Positions 34,821 to 43,022 of a stretch of DNA of 64,000 nt are shown here, in pieces. The notes under the pieces were generated by a model. That model was given only the letters and a program-made list of their open reading frames with translations, searched no databases and was not told the origin of the DNA. Positions within the stretch are counted from its first letter, which is position 1, and every line of letters starts with the position of its first letter. The translations under genes and the position numbers were made by a program. The stretch comes from Paenibacillus mesophilus (GTDB taxonomy: Bacteria > Bacillota > Bacilli > Paenibacillales > NBRC-103111): NCBI RefSeq assembly GCF_005938385.1, contig NZ_VCRA01000021.1, forward strand, positions 55,236-119,235, in the 5' to 3' direction.

Positions 34821-35723
34821 ATGAAAACAGACACCGTACAGCTTCATAACGCGCAGCCGCAAGCCCAGCACACCCAAATGACACGCACGAAATTTATCCA
34901 GAGGGTGCTGTTCCTCACGTTCGGCGCGGCGCTATTCTCGGTCGGACTCGAGATTTTTCTCGTACCGAACAACATTATCGACGGCGGGATCGTCGGCATC
35001 TCGATTATCGCATCGGCTTTGACCGGCTGGCCGCTCGGCATTTTCCTGCTGCTCTTGAATATACCGTTCTTTTATTTAGGTTATAAACAGATAGGCAAGA
35101 CGTTCGCGTTGTCCACGCTGTTCGCGGTTGTCATCATGTCGGCCGGAACATGGCTGCTGCATCCCGTACAGCCGCTTACCGACGACCCGCTGCTCGCGGC
35201 CGTATTCGGAGGCATCATATTGGGCGTCGGCGTCGGGATGGTTATCCGTTTCGGCGGATCGCTCGACGGAACGGAAATCGTCGCGATACTCGTAACGAAA
35301 AAATCGCCGTTCTCGGTCGGCGAAATCGTGATGTTTTTCAACGTGTTCATTCTTGCGAGCGCCGGCTTCGTCTTCGGGTGGGACCGCGCCATGTACTCGC
35401 TGATCGCGTATTTTATCGCCTATAAAATGATCGACGTCATTATCGAAGGCTTCGACGAATCGAAATCGGTTTGGATCATTAGCGAGATGCACGATACGAT
35501 CGGTCAAGCGATCATTCAGCGGCTTGGCCGGGGCGTTACTTATTTGCACGGCGAAGGCGCCTTTACGGGCGGGGAGAAGAGGGTCATTTTCTGCGTCATC
35601 ACCCGTCTCGAGGAAGCGAAGATGAAGACGATCGTCGAAGAAATCGATCCGTCCGCCTTCTTGGCCGTCGGCAACATTCATGACGTCAAGGGTGGCAGAT
35701 TCAAGAAAAAAGATATTCACTGA
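34821..35723 (+). CDS. YitT-family membrane protein with DUF2179 C-terminal domain
   Basis: A 300-residue protein; the ATG at 34821 follows CAGGAGGTTCCG, which decides the start. Five to six hydrophobic segments fill residues about 30-215 (GLEIFLVPNNIIDGGIVGISI, LLLLNIPFFYLGYKQIGKTFA, GGSLDGTEIVAILVTKKSPFSVGE). Residues about 220-295 form the DUF2179 domain (VWIISEMHDTIGQAII, KRVIFCVITRLEEAKMK, DPSAFLAVGNIHDVKG). It is more similar to typical B. subtilis YitT than the copy at 20434. It is co-oriented with the 117-residue gene, 119 bases away. Confidence 0.92.
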   Translation: MKTDTVQLHNAQPQAQHTQMTRTKFIQRVLFLTFGAALFSVGLEIFLVPNNIIDGGIVGISIIASALTGWPLGIFLLLLNIPFFYLGYKQIGKTFALSTLFAVVIMSAGTWLLHPVQPLTDDPLLAAVFGGIILGVGVGMVIRFGGSLDGTEIVAILVTKKSPFSVGEIVMFFNVFILASAGFVFGWDRAMYSLIAYFIAYKMIDVIIEGFDESKSVWIISEMHDTIGQAIIQRLGRGVTYLHGEGAFTGGEKRVIFCVITRLEEAKMKTIVEEIDPSAFLAVGNIHDVKGGRFKKKDIH

Positions 35724-35764
35724 CCGCGCTGCAGCGCCGGCAGGAAGAATCGGCATACAAGCGG

Positions 35765-35810
35765 AAGCCCCGTCATTCGGCCATCGGGTCGAGGCGGGGT
35801 TTTATGTTTT
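35765..35810 (+). terminator. Rho-independent terminator after yitT-like gene
   Basis: AAGCCCCG (35765-35772) pairs with CGGGGTTT (35795-35802), and T-rich sequence follows on the plus strand. Confidence 0.7.
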
Positions 35811-35992
35811 TTTTGCGGGAAAATTGACTATAGCGGAACCGTCCTTATCCCGGACGTCCGAAGTTTTGTATGCTAATAAAGTCGTTTATGTAATCGAAAA
35901 ATTTAGTTTACCAAAGTTGCCCTTCCCTGTATAATAGTTGAATCATCGATCCGAACATACGTTCTGTAAAAGGACGGCCAAGAGGTGATCCC

Positions 35993-37750
35993 GTGAATTT
36001 CATCGTCAAAATGCAATGGTTTCTGAAGCAAAGATGGTCGCGCTACTTGATGACGATTCTGCTGATGACTGTCGTCAACGTGCTGAACGTTATCCCGCCG
36101 AAAATGATCGGCAACGTGATCGACTCGATCCGGCTGGACGAACTGATGGCGGGACAACTGGCGCAGACGGTCGGCTTCCTGTTCGCGCTCGGCATCTTGC
36201 TCTATGTGCTCAACTTCGTGTGGGTATTTTCACTGTTCGGCAACTCATTCCTGCTCGAAAAAATGCTGCGCTCCCGTCTGTTTGCGCACTTGACCCGGAT
36301 GGCGCCTTCGTTTTTCCACCGGAACCGGACGGGCGATTTGATGGCGCTTGCCACGAACGACATATTGGCGATCAGTCAGACGGCCGGTTATGGCGTACTG
36401 ACGCTCGTAAGCACCGTCTCCGGGACGACGATCGTGCTGGTGACGATGGTGACGCTGATCGATTACAAGCTGATGCTGGCGGCGCTTGTGCCGCTGCCGT
36501 TTCTGGCGATCGCGATTAGCGTGCTAGGTAAGATGATGCGCAAACGGTTTTTGGCCGCCCAAGCCGCTTTCGGCAAAATGAACGACCATGCGCTCGAATC
36601 GATATCCGGCTTGCGGGTCATCCGCTCTTATGTACAAGAGACGAAAGACATCGCGGCGTTCGGAACCGTCACCCGGGATGTGATGGATAGAAACAAGGAA
36701 GTCGCTTTCGTTGGCTCGCTGTTTCAGCCGATCATCCAGACGATCGTCGGCATCAGCTATGCGATCGGCATCGGCTACGGCTCTTATCTTGTATTCCACA
36801 GCGAGCTGACGGTCGGGCAGCTCGTCTCGTTCAACATTTATCTCGGCATGCTTATATGGCCGATGATTTCGTTCGGCGAGTTCATCAACGTGCTTCAACG
36901 CGGAAGCGCTTCGGCGGATCGCGTGGAGACGGCGCTCAGCGTACAATCCGACGTGCTCGATCCGGAGCGTCCGGAAGAGGTGGTCGGCCCGGCCGTGATC
37001 GAGTTCCAAGATTTGACGTTCCGTTATCCGGGGACGGAGACGGACAGCCTGAAGCATATCTCGATCCGGTTGAACCGGGGGGAAACGCTCGGGATTGTCG
37101 GGCGCACCGGGAGCGGCAAGAGTACGCTGCTGAAGCAGCTTCTCCGCCAATATCCGATCGAAGAGCAGGGGCTGCTTATTGCGGGAACACCGATTGAACG
37201 AATTCCGCTCGAAACCGTAAAAGGCTGGATCGGGTACGTGCCGCAGGAGCATCTGCTGCTGTCCAAGACGATTCGCGAGAATATCATGTTCGGCAATCCG
37301 GAAGCGGGGGAGAGACGTCTTGACAGCGTCGTGGAGATGTCTTGCCTAGCCGAAGACATACGCCAGATGAAGGACGGACTCGAGACGGTTATCGGCGAGT
37401 ACGGCGTCATGCTGTCCGGCGGTCAGAAGCAGCGGGTCGGCATCGCCCGGGCGCTGCTCGTCGATCCGGAAATTTTGATTCTCGACGATGCGCTGTCCGC
37501 CGTCGACGCCCGTACGGAAAGCCGGATTCTGCAAAGCGTGCGTGCGGAGCGGTCCGGGAAGACGACGCTGATCGCCACCCACCGGCTGTCCGCCGTCAGC
37601 CACGCGCACCGGATCGTCGTGCTTGACGAAGGACGGATCGTGGAGGAAGGCACGCATGAGCAGTTGATGGCGATCGGCGGCTGGTACAAACAGCAATTCG
37701 ACCGCCAGCAGATGGAGTCGAGCTTGCTGAACGAGCTGGATAAGGGGTGA
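35993..37750 (+). CDS. bmrC: Heterodimeric ABC exporter, BmrC/YheI-type subunit (degenerate nucleotide site)
   Basis: A 585-residue half-transporter, the same length as B. subtilis BmrC (YheI). Residues about 15-300 hold six membrane segments (ABC_membrane type 1). In the nucleotide domain the Walker A lysine is Lys376 (GRTGSGKST), the signature is LSGGQ at 474-478, and Walker B is ILILDD. Asp499 replaces the catalytic Glu, as in the degenerate half of heterodimeric exporters. The start is GTG behind AAGAGGTGATC. The partner gene starts four bases after its stop. It should form a multidrug or lipid-type exporter with that partner; the substrate is unknown. Confidence 0.92.
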   Translation: MNFIVKMQWFLKQRWSRYLMTILLMTVVNVLNVIPPKMIGNVIDSIRLDELMAGQLAQTVGFLFALGILLYVLNFVWVFSLFGNSFLLEKMLRSRLFAHLTRMAPSFFHRNRTGDLMALATNDILAISQTAGYGVLTLVSTVSGTTIVLVTMVTLIDYKLMLAALVPLPFLAIAISVLGKMMRKRFLAAQAAFGKMNDHALESISGLRVIRSYVQETKDIAAFGTVTRDVMDRNKEVAFVGSLFQPIIQTIVGISYAIGIGYGSYLVFHSELTVGQLVSFNIYLGMLIWPMISFGEFINVLQRGSASADRVETALSVQSDVLDPERPEEVVGPAVIEFQDLTFRYPGTETDSLKHISIRLNRGETLGIVGRTGSGKSTLLKQLLRQYPIEEQGLLIAGTPIERIPLETVKGWIGYVPQEHLLLSKTIRENIMFGNPEAGERRLDSVVEMSCLAEDIRQMKDGLETVIGEYGVMLSGGQKQRVGIARALLVDPEILILDDALSAVDARTESRILQSVRAERSGKTTLIATHRLSAVSHAHRIVVLDEGRIVEEGTHEQLMAIGGWYKQQFDRQQMESSLLNELDKG

Positions 37751-37754
37751 GCGG

Positions 37755-39764
37755 ATGGAATCGGCGAAGGAAGAAGTGAACAAACAAAAGGTGACGCGGC
37801 GGTTGTTCCGGTACGCGATGCTGTACAAGGCGAGAATCATCGTCGCCCTGCTTCTGCTCGTTGCCGCAGTCGGCACGCAGCTGGCCGGTCCGTACATCGC
37901 AAAGGAGATTATTGACGACCACTTGCTCGCGATCGAGCGGACCTGGTATGAAGCAGACCGGGGCCAGTTGGCGCCGGGAATTCGCAGCGTCGAATACGGC
38001 GGCAAAGCTTATGTCCGCGAAGATTGGACCGATAAAGGGACGGCGGCTGCGGCAGGTTGGAAAATGGCGGCGATCCGGCAGGATGGCGCGTCCTTGACGA
38101 TCGAGGGCGGGTCGGTTTCCGGCAAAGTCCGGCTGTCGGCCGACGAGGTGCTCGATTTCTACAAGCATGACATTCAGCCGATTATAGGATTGCTCGGTCT
38201 GTTTTTGGGCTTGCTGGTGCTGTCCGGAATTTTGACTTTCGTGCAATCCTACATGCTGCAGACGACCGCCTTGACGATCATCCAGAAGATGAGGATGGAC
38301 GTCATGACTCATATCCACCGCATATCGGTCCGCTACTTCGACAATACGCCCGTCGGGCAAGTCGTCTCCCGGATCGCCAACGATACGGAGGCTATCCGCG
38401 ACTTGTTCATGAGTTTCATGGCGACGTTCGTCGTAAGCGGCGTCAATCTGCTCGGCATTTTCGTCGCGATATTTATATTGGATTTCAAGCTGGCTATGCT
38501 GTGCTTGCTGCTCATTCCGTTTTTTATTCTCGTAATGGCCATTCATCTGAAATATTCGAAGGTGTACGTTGCCGCCATGCGCGCACGTCTGAGCGACATG
38601 AACGCGATGCTGAACGAATCGATCAATGTAATGCCGATGATTCAGGCGTTCCGCCGCGAGAAAGCGCGTCTGTCCGAGTTCGAGGTGCTGAACGAAGACC
38701 GCTACGTCAATCAGCGCAAGCAGATGAGGCTGTTCTCGTTGTCTTCGAGGAACATCGTTGGTTTGACAGGGAGCTTGATGACGGCGTCGGTCATTTGGTA
38801 TTTCGGAGGCAAGTCGTTAGAGACGGCGATCTCGTTCGGGGTGTTTTATGCCTTTATCGATTATTTGGGCCGCATCTTCCAGCCGATTATCGGCATATTC
38901 GATCAGCTGACGAATGCGCAGCGGGCGTTCGTATCGGCGGAACGGGTATTCTCGCTGCTTGACCGCGAAGGGCTTCCGATCGAGGAGGAAGCGTCGCCGC
39001 CGCGTCCGCAGGGCAACGTCAAATTCGACGGCGTTTCGTTCGCCTACAATGGAGACGATTACGTTCTCAAGAACATAACGCTCGAAGCGCGCAAAGGCGA
39101 GACGATCGCGCTCGTCGGCCATACCGGCTCCGGCAAAAGCTCGATCCTGAACTTGCTGCTCGGCTTCTATGAACCGACCAAAGGCACGATTACGATCGAC
39201 GGGCAAGACATTACCCGGATGTCCAAGCAGGCGCTGCGCAAGCATATGGGCATCGTGCTGCAGGATCCGTTCCTGTTTACCGGGGACATTAAGTTCAACG
39301 TCGCCTTGCACGAGGAGCGGATCGATCTGGAGCAAGTGAAGAAGGCTCTCCGCGAAGTGGGCGCGAGCAGCTTCGTCGAACAGCTGCCGAAAGGGTACGC
39401 CGAGCCGGTCGTGGAACGCGGCAATACGCTGTCCGCGGGACAGCGGCAGCTGATTTCATTTGCCCGGGCGCTTGCCTACAATCCGGCCATCCTCATCCTG
39501 GACGAGGCGACGGCCAGTATCGACAGCGAAACCGAAGGCATTATCCAAGATGCGCTGCAAGTGCTGCGCGAAGGCAGAACGACGTTCGTCATCGCCCATC
39601 GGCTGTCTACGATCAAAGACGCCGACCGGATCTTGGTGCTTCACCGCGGCGAGATTGTCGAGTCGGGCAATCATGAGCAGCTGATGGCTCTCCAAGGCCG
39701 TTATTTCAAAATGTATCAGCTGCAAAAAGGAGAAGCGGCGAATCCGGCCGGTTCGCGCACATGA
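37755..39764 (+). CDS. bmrD: Heterodimeric ABC exporter, BmrD/YheH-type subunit (catalytic nucleotide site)
   Basis: A 669-residue half-transporter, close to B. subtilis BmrD (YheH). A characteristic insertion of about 85 residues (residues about 50-135, polar, RTWYEADRGQLAPG...) separates membrane segment 1 from segment 2 and probably forms an extracellular domain. In the nucleotide domain the Walker A lysine is Lys461, Walker B is ILILDEA with the catalytic Glu584, and the signature is the variant LSAGQ (559-563). It therefore supplies the Walker B glutamate of the consensus site. It is translationally close to the preceding subunit. Confidence 0.92.
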   Translation: MESAKEEVNKQKVTRRLFRYAMLYKARIIVALLLLVAAVGTQLAGPYIAKEIIDDHLLAIERTWYEADRGQLAPGIRSVEYGGKAYVREDWTDKGTAAAAGWKMAAIRQDGASLTIEGGSVSGKVRLSADEVLDFYKHDIQPIIGLLGLFLGLLVLSGILTFVQSYMLQTTALTIIQKMRMDVMTHIHRISVRYFDNTPVGQVVSRIANDTEAIRDLFMSFMATFVVSGVNLLGIFVAIFILDFKLAMLCLLLIPFFILVMAIHLKYSKVYVAAMRARLSDMNAMLNESINVMPMIQAFRREKARLSEFEVLNEDRYVNQRKQMRLFSLSSRNIVGLTGSLMTASVIWYFGGKSLETAISFGVFYAFIDYLGRIFQPIIGIFDQLTNAQRAFVSAERVFSLLDREGLPIEEEASPPRPQGNVKFDGVSFAYNGDDYVLKNITLEARKGETIALVGHTGSGKSSILNLLLGFYEPTKGTITIDGQDITRMSKQALRKHMGIVLQDPFLFTGDIKFNVALHEERIDLEQVKKALREVGASSFVEQLPKGYAEPVVERGNTLSAGQRQLISFARALAYNPAILILDEATASIDSETEGIIQDALQVLREGRTTFVIAHRLSTIKDADRILVLHRGEIVESGNHEQLMALQGRYFKMYQLQKGEAANPAGSRT

Positions 39765-39782
39765 GGAGGACATCGGACGATT

Positions 39783-40265
39783 ATGCGTTATACCGGAGTC
39801 GGAGCCACCGACGAGCATGCCAGATTGATTATGGACAGCTACCGCAAATGGACGGGAAAATCGTTGCTGGATGAAGGAGCCGATTCCGGCAATGAATTCG
39901 AGCGCCTGTTCCGCTCTCCGGTCGTGGTGCTGTCCCACGGGACGGAACCCGACCCGATCTTGAATTTCGGCAATCGGGCGGCGCTGGCGCTATGGGAGAT
40001 GGACTGGGAGACGTTCACGCGCACGCCGTCGAGACTGACCGCCGAACCGATGATACGCGAGAAGCGGGAAACCTTCCTGAAGAACGTGAGCGACAACGGC
40101 TACGTCGACAATTACACCAGCATTCGGATTTCCAGCACCGGCCGGAGATTTTACATCATCGAGACAACCGTATGGAACTTGGCGGACGAGAACGGTATAG
40201 TTCGGGGGCAGGCTGCCGCATTTCGGGAGCACCGTTGGATTGATGAAACGCCGGTTCGAGGGTAG
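39783..40265 (+). CDS. MEKHLA-domain protein
   Basis: A 160-residue cytoplasmic protein whose whole length matches the MEKHLA domain, a PAS-like fold first named from plant HD-ZIP III factors. Telling segments are LFRSPVVVLSHGTEPDPILNFGNRAALALWEMDWE, PSRLTAEP and NGYVDNYTSIRISSTGRRFYI, then TVWNLADENGIVRGQAAAF. Bacterial members probably bind a small ligand, but no function is established. It starts 18 bases after the BmrD stop, with GAGGACATCGG upstream, so it is probably co-transcribed with the exporter. A sensory role for the exporter is speculation. Confidence 0.85.
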   Translation: MRYTGVGATDEHARLIMDSYRKWTGKSLLDEGADSGNEFERLFRSPVVVLSHGTEPDPILNFGNRAALALWEMDWETFTRTPSRLTAEPMIREKRETFLKNVSDNGYVDNYTSIRISSTGRRFYIIETTVWNLADENGIVRGQAAAFREHRWIDETPVRG

Positions 40266-40333
40266 CGCGAGCCGAGCCACCCATAATGGAAAACATGCAG
40301 GTAAAAGCGGCCGCAACGGCCGGGTTGCAGCGT

Positions 40334-40466
40334 TATACTGGAAAAGATGCAGCTATTTTCTTGTCATGACGGCGATCGGCGCCGTATTGGGTGAAATAGC
40401 TGGACTTTTTCCAGTTCACTAGCGAGAATGCGTCGTTTTCCCCGAAAATAACTGCATCTTTTCCAT
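40334..40466. repeat. Palindromic dispersed repeat with three copies of a 22-base unit
   Basis: The segment 40339-40360 is the inverse of 40444-40465 with one mismatch in 22 bases. Between them 40394-40414 is a third, more diverged copy in the same orientation as the right one. A similar unit occurs at about 63813-63833 near the window end. It lies in the convergent gap between the MEKHLA gene and the minus-strand AraC gene. It looks like a non-autonomous dispersed repeat, or transcribed hairpin; no transposase is present. Confidence 0.55.
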
Positions 40467-40479
40467 CTGCGGAAACAAG

Positions 40480-40510
40480 AAAGCGGGACTTCGAGCGAAG
40501 TCCCGCTTTT
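40480..40510. terminator. Bidirectional rho-independent terminator
   Basis: A perfect 14-bp stem (40480-40493 with 40496-40509) with a 2-base loop as drawn, probably opening to a larger one. It starts directly at the stop of the minus-strand AraC gene and has T/A runs at both sides. Confidence 0.85.
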
Positions 40511-42742
40511 CTACTTCTGCGGATTCAAAATTTTGTCACGGCGGTATTCCCCCGGCGTAATGCCGGTCAGACGCCGGAACATCCGGGTGAACGAGTTGGC
40601 GTTCTGATAGCCGACTTTGGCCGCGATATCCTGGATTTTCTCCTCGGTTTCCTCGAGCATTGCCTTCGCTTTCTCGATTCGATATTCGTTCAAATAATCG
40701 CTCAAGTTTTGCCCGGTCTTCTCCTTGAAGTAGTTTCGCAAATAGCCGGTCGAGATGTTCAGCCGGTCCGCGATCAAATCTTGATAAATGTCGTCTCCGT
40801 AACGCTCCTCGATGAAACGGACGACGAAATCGACGATCGGATCGCGCGCTTCGCGTTTGTCCCGGATCAGGGCAGACGCCTGCCCGAGCAGACGCTCGAA
40901 AAACGCGGCGTATTGCTCCACGGAGACGAGCCGTTCAATCTCATCGAACGGAGTACCTTTCGTATACAGCGCATGCGTATCGATTTTGTGGGCCATGAGT
41001 GCCATCAGCACTTTGGATACGACATCGCTCGCGAATTGGCGATAATGCAGAGCGGCCGCTTCGCTTTTGGCGAGCCGGTGGAGCGAGCCGCGGGCAAGCG
41101 TGAGCAGCTGCGCTTCGTTTCCGGCCTCCAGCATGGCGGCGAAGCTGCGTTCTTCCTCCGACGTCCACAGGATGAGCGGCTCGGCGGCGCCCGAGGCCTC
41201 CACGATTTGCGTCGCGTCGTCCAGCTTGCGGCTCCTTACCATCTCGCCGGCGGCTTCGTAGGCGGACGTGAACTCCGACGGTTCCCATAGACGGGGCTGG
41301 CATGCGATCGTTAGCTGGTAATACGCTTTGTCCTGATCGAATACCCGCTTGAAGTAGCGCAGCTTTCCGGAAATTTCGTCCGACACGTCCGTATCCGTGA
41401 ATACGATCGACAAGATGCGGTCCTTCTCGATCTGCATCGTCATCGAGTCCGGGAACGACTGCGTCACGTTCAAATTGATAAATTCCAGAAAATAAGTCGC
41501 CTTGAGCGGATGCTCGTTGCTAAGAAGCTCGTATTCCCGGGTATAATGAATATGGAACATGATGAAATGGAACGGCCGCTTCGTCTCGATCAGCGACTGC
41601 ATCTCGGTATCGTCTGCGTGAATGCTTTTGATTTTGTCCAAATAGCCGTATTTTTGCAGCAATGAATTTTTGCGATGGACCGATTCGATAATATGCTCGA
41701 GCCCTTCGCTGATCACGTTGAATTCGTGGATTTTACTGCTGTGCCGGATAGCCGGATTCATTTGCCGCAGCGACTCGACGATGCGCTGCACCGGATTTTT
41801 GAAGCGGACGCTGAGCAGCACGGAAATGGCGATACTGACCAGAATCGAGACGGCGAACAGCGCAAGCAGCAGCACATTCATTTTCATAAGCTGGGAAGCC
41901 ACGCTTTGGTAAGGGATGACGCTGACGTAAGTAAGGCCGGACAACGAACCTTTTTCATAAAAGAAATAGTTGTTCGCATGCAGCGCATACGCCCGGTCGG
42001 GCGTCAGCTCCGGCAGCTGGCTCGGCCGGGAGCCCGTGCTGAAAAACAGCTGTCCTTCCCGGTCCATCATATAGAACGGATTGTCCGAAGCTTGCTTCAG
42101 AGCGGCGAACATCCGGTCCGTGTCGACGAACGCCCCGATGTAAAACTGGCTGCCGATCTGGCTTCTGATAATAATCGGGAAGTAGCGGCCTTTGTCCGGC
42201 GATACGAAATCGATCCGGTACTTCCGGAACTCGGACGAAGGAAAGGCGCGGAAATGAAAGTCTTCCGTAAATTGCTTGGCCCAGAAATCGGAGCCGTATT
42301 CCCGGCTTACATAGTATTTGCTGAACATGTCTTCGGCACGCGTGTAGCCGTTCTTGTCGATGACGAAGTTTTGTTCCTTGAAATAAATGAAAACGTTCTC
42401 CAGATCAAGGTTGTAATTGCCTACGATCGATTTGAACTCGTCGGCCAGCTCGTTGACGATCGGAAAGTCGGAGTCGATATTTCCTTTCTTGAGCGCCGTA
42501 ACCGAATTGTCGAAATAATACCGGGTCAGCAGATCGTCCAGCTGGCTCAGCTGTTTCTCGTAGCCGTCCACCGTCTTGGAGACGCTGATCGAATTGGAGC
42601 GGATCAGCTGATCGCGCATTTGGCTGAAGAAGAACTGATAAGCAATCACGTTGAAGGCGAAGGAAATGAAGATGACAATCATGAACCCGAGCAGAAGCTT
42701 GGCGAACAACGATTTGCCGTTAAACCGGATGCGGCGTTCCAT
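40511..42742 (-). CDS. Membrane-spanning AraC-family regulator (one-component sensor)
   Basis: A 743-residue paralogue of the regulator at 23373. The ATG at 42742 has GGAGGAAACGCACC before it and is preferred to the codon at 42808. One membrane segment at about 14-34 (LLLGFMIVIFISFAFNVIAY), an extracellular Cache-like region to about 290 and a second membrane segment at about 292-315 (LLLALFAVSILVSIAISVLL) are visible. The C-terminal AraC domain starts at about 640 (LIADRLNISTGYLRNYFKEKTGQNLSDYL, VGYQNANSFTRMFRRLTGITPGEYRR). It is divergent from an SBP and two permeases, the classical arrangement for activators of LplABC-type importers. Confidence 0.92.
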   Translation of the reverse strand: MERRIRFNGKSLFAKLLLGFMIVIFISFAFNVIAYQFFFSQMRDQLIRSNSISVSKTVDGYEKQLSQLDDLLTRYYFDNSVTALKKGNIDSDFPIVNELADEFKSIVGNYNLDLENVFIYFKEQNFVIDKNGYTRAEDMFSKYYVSREYGSDFWAKQFTEDFHFRAFPSSEFRKYRIDFVSPDKGRYFPIIIRSQIGSQFYIGAFVDTDRMFAALKQASDNPFYMMDREGQLFFSTGSRPSQLPELTPDRAYALHANNYFFYEKGSLSGLTYVSVIPYQSVASQLMKMNVLLLALFAVSILVSIAISVLLSVRFKNPVQRIVESLRQMNPAIRHSSKIHEFNVISEGLEHIIESVHRKNSLLQKYGYLDKIKSIHADDTEMQSLIETKRPFHFIMFHIHYTREYELLSNEHPLKATYFLEFINLNVTQSFPDSMTMQIEKDRILSIVFTDTDVSDEISGKLRYFKRVFDQDKAYYQLTIACQPRLWEPSEFTSAYEAAGEMVRSRKLDDATQIVEASGAAEPLILWTSEEERSFAAMLEAGNEAQLLTLARGSLHRLAKSEAAALHYRQFASDVVSKVLMALMAHKIDTHALYTKGTPFDEIERLVSVEQYAAFFERLLGQASALIRDKREARDPIVDFVVRFIEERYGDDIYQDLIADRLNISTGYLRNYFKEKTGQNLSDYLNEYRIEKAKAMLEETEEKIQDIAAKVGYQNANSFTRMFRRLTGITPGEYRRDKILNPQK

Positions 42743-42840
42743 GGTGCGTTTCCTCCATTCCTTGAGCGGTTGCGTATATATAAGTATAATCGATGAAATC
42801 GATTTCAACTAGCTTTCCCTGCTATTCCCTTTCGTATCTC

Positions 42841-42943
42841 TTATTCCGTATAGCAGAAACATCGCTTTTTGGGGAATCAGTTCCGGTTCGGAATAATTGC
42901 GGCGAAACGGATTGTTGTTCCGGTGGCGGGGAGCGTTTACTAT
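42841..42943 (+). promoter_or_regulatory. Promoter and candidate AraC sites of the SBP/permease locus
   Basis: TTGTTC (42915-42920), a 17-base spacer and TACTAT (42938-42943) form the promoter candidate for the SBP at 43023. The 31 bases ending at the -35 box (from 42890) agree at 26 positions with the same region before the permease gene (from 44811), so they are a probable activator site. TTATTCC with GCAGAAAC (42841-42860) resembles 25786-25809 upstream of the paralogous regulator. Confidence 0.55.
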
Positions 42944-43022
42944 GGGCATCAGGAGCCGGACATCGACAGGCGGTGTTTGGGTGTCCATGACGAACTGAAT
43001 CGGAAAGGGGCTACAGAGCAAA

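Noticed and set aside
35811..35992. BmrB-like leader peptide and attenuator before the exporter genes
   Set aside because: B. subtilis bmrCD has one, but no ORF with ribosome-binding site plus paired terminator/antiterminator stems is visible here.
40266..40422. 60-codon frame after the MEKHLA gene
   Set aside because: It runs into the palindromic repeat and has no start signal.
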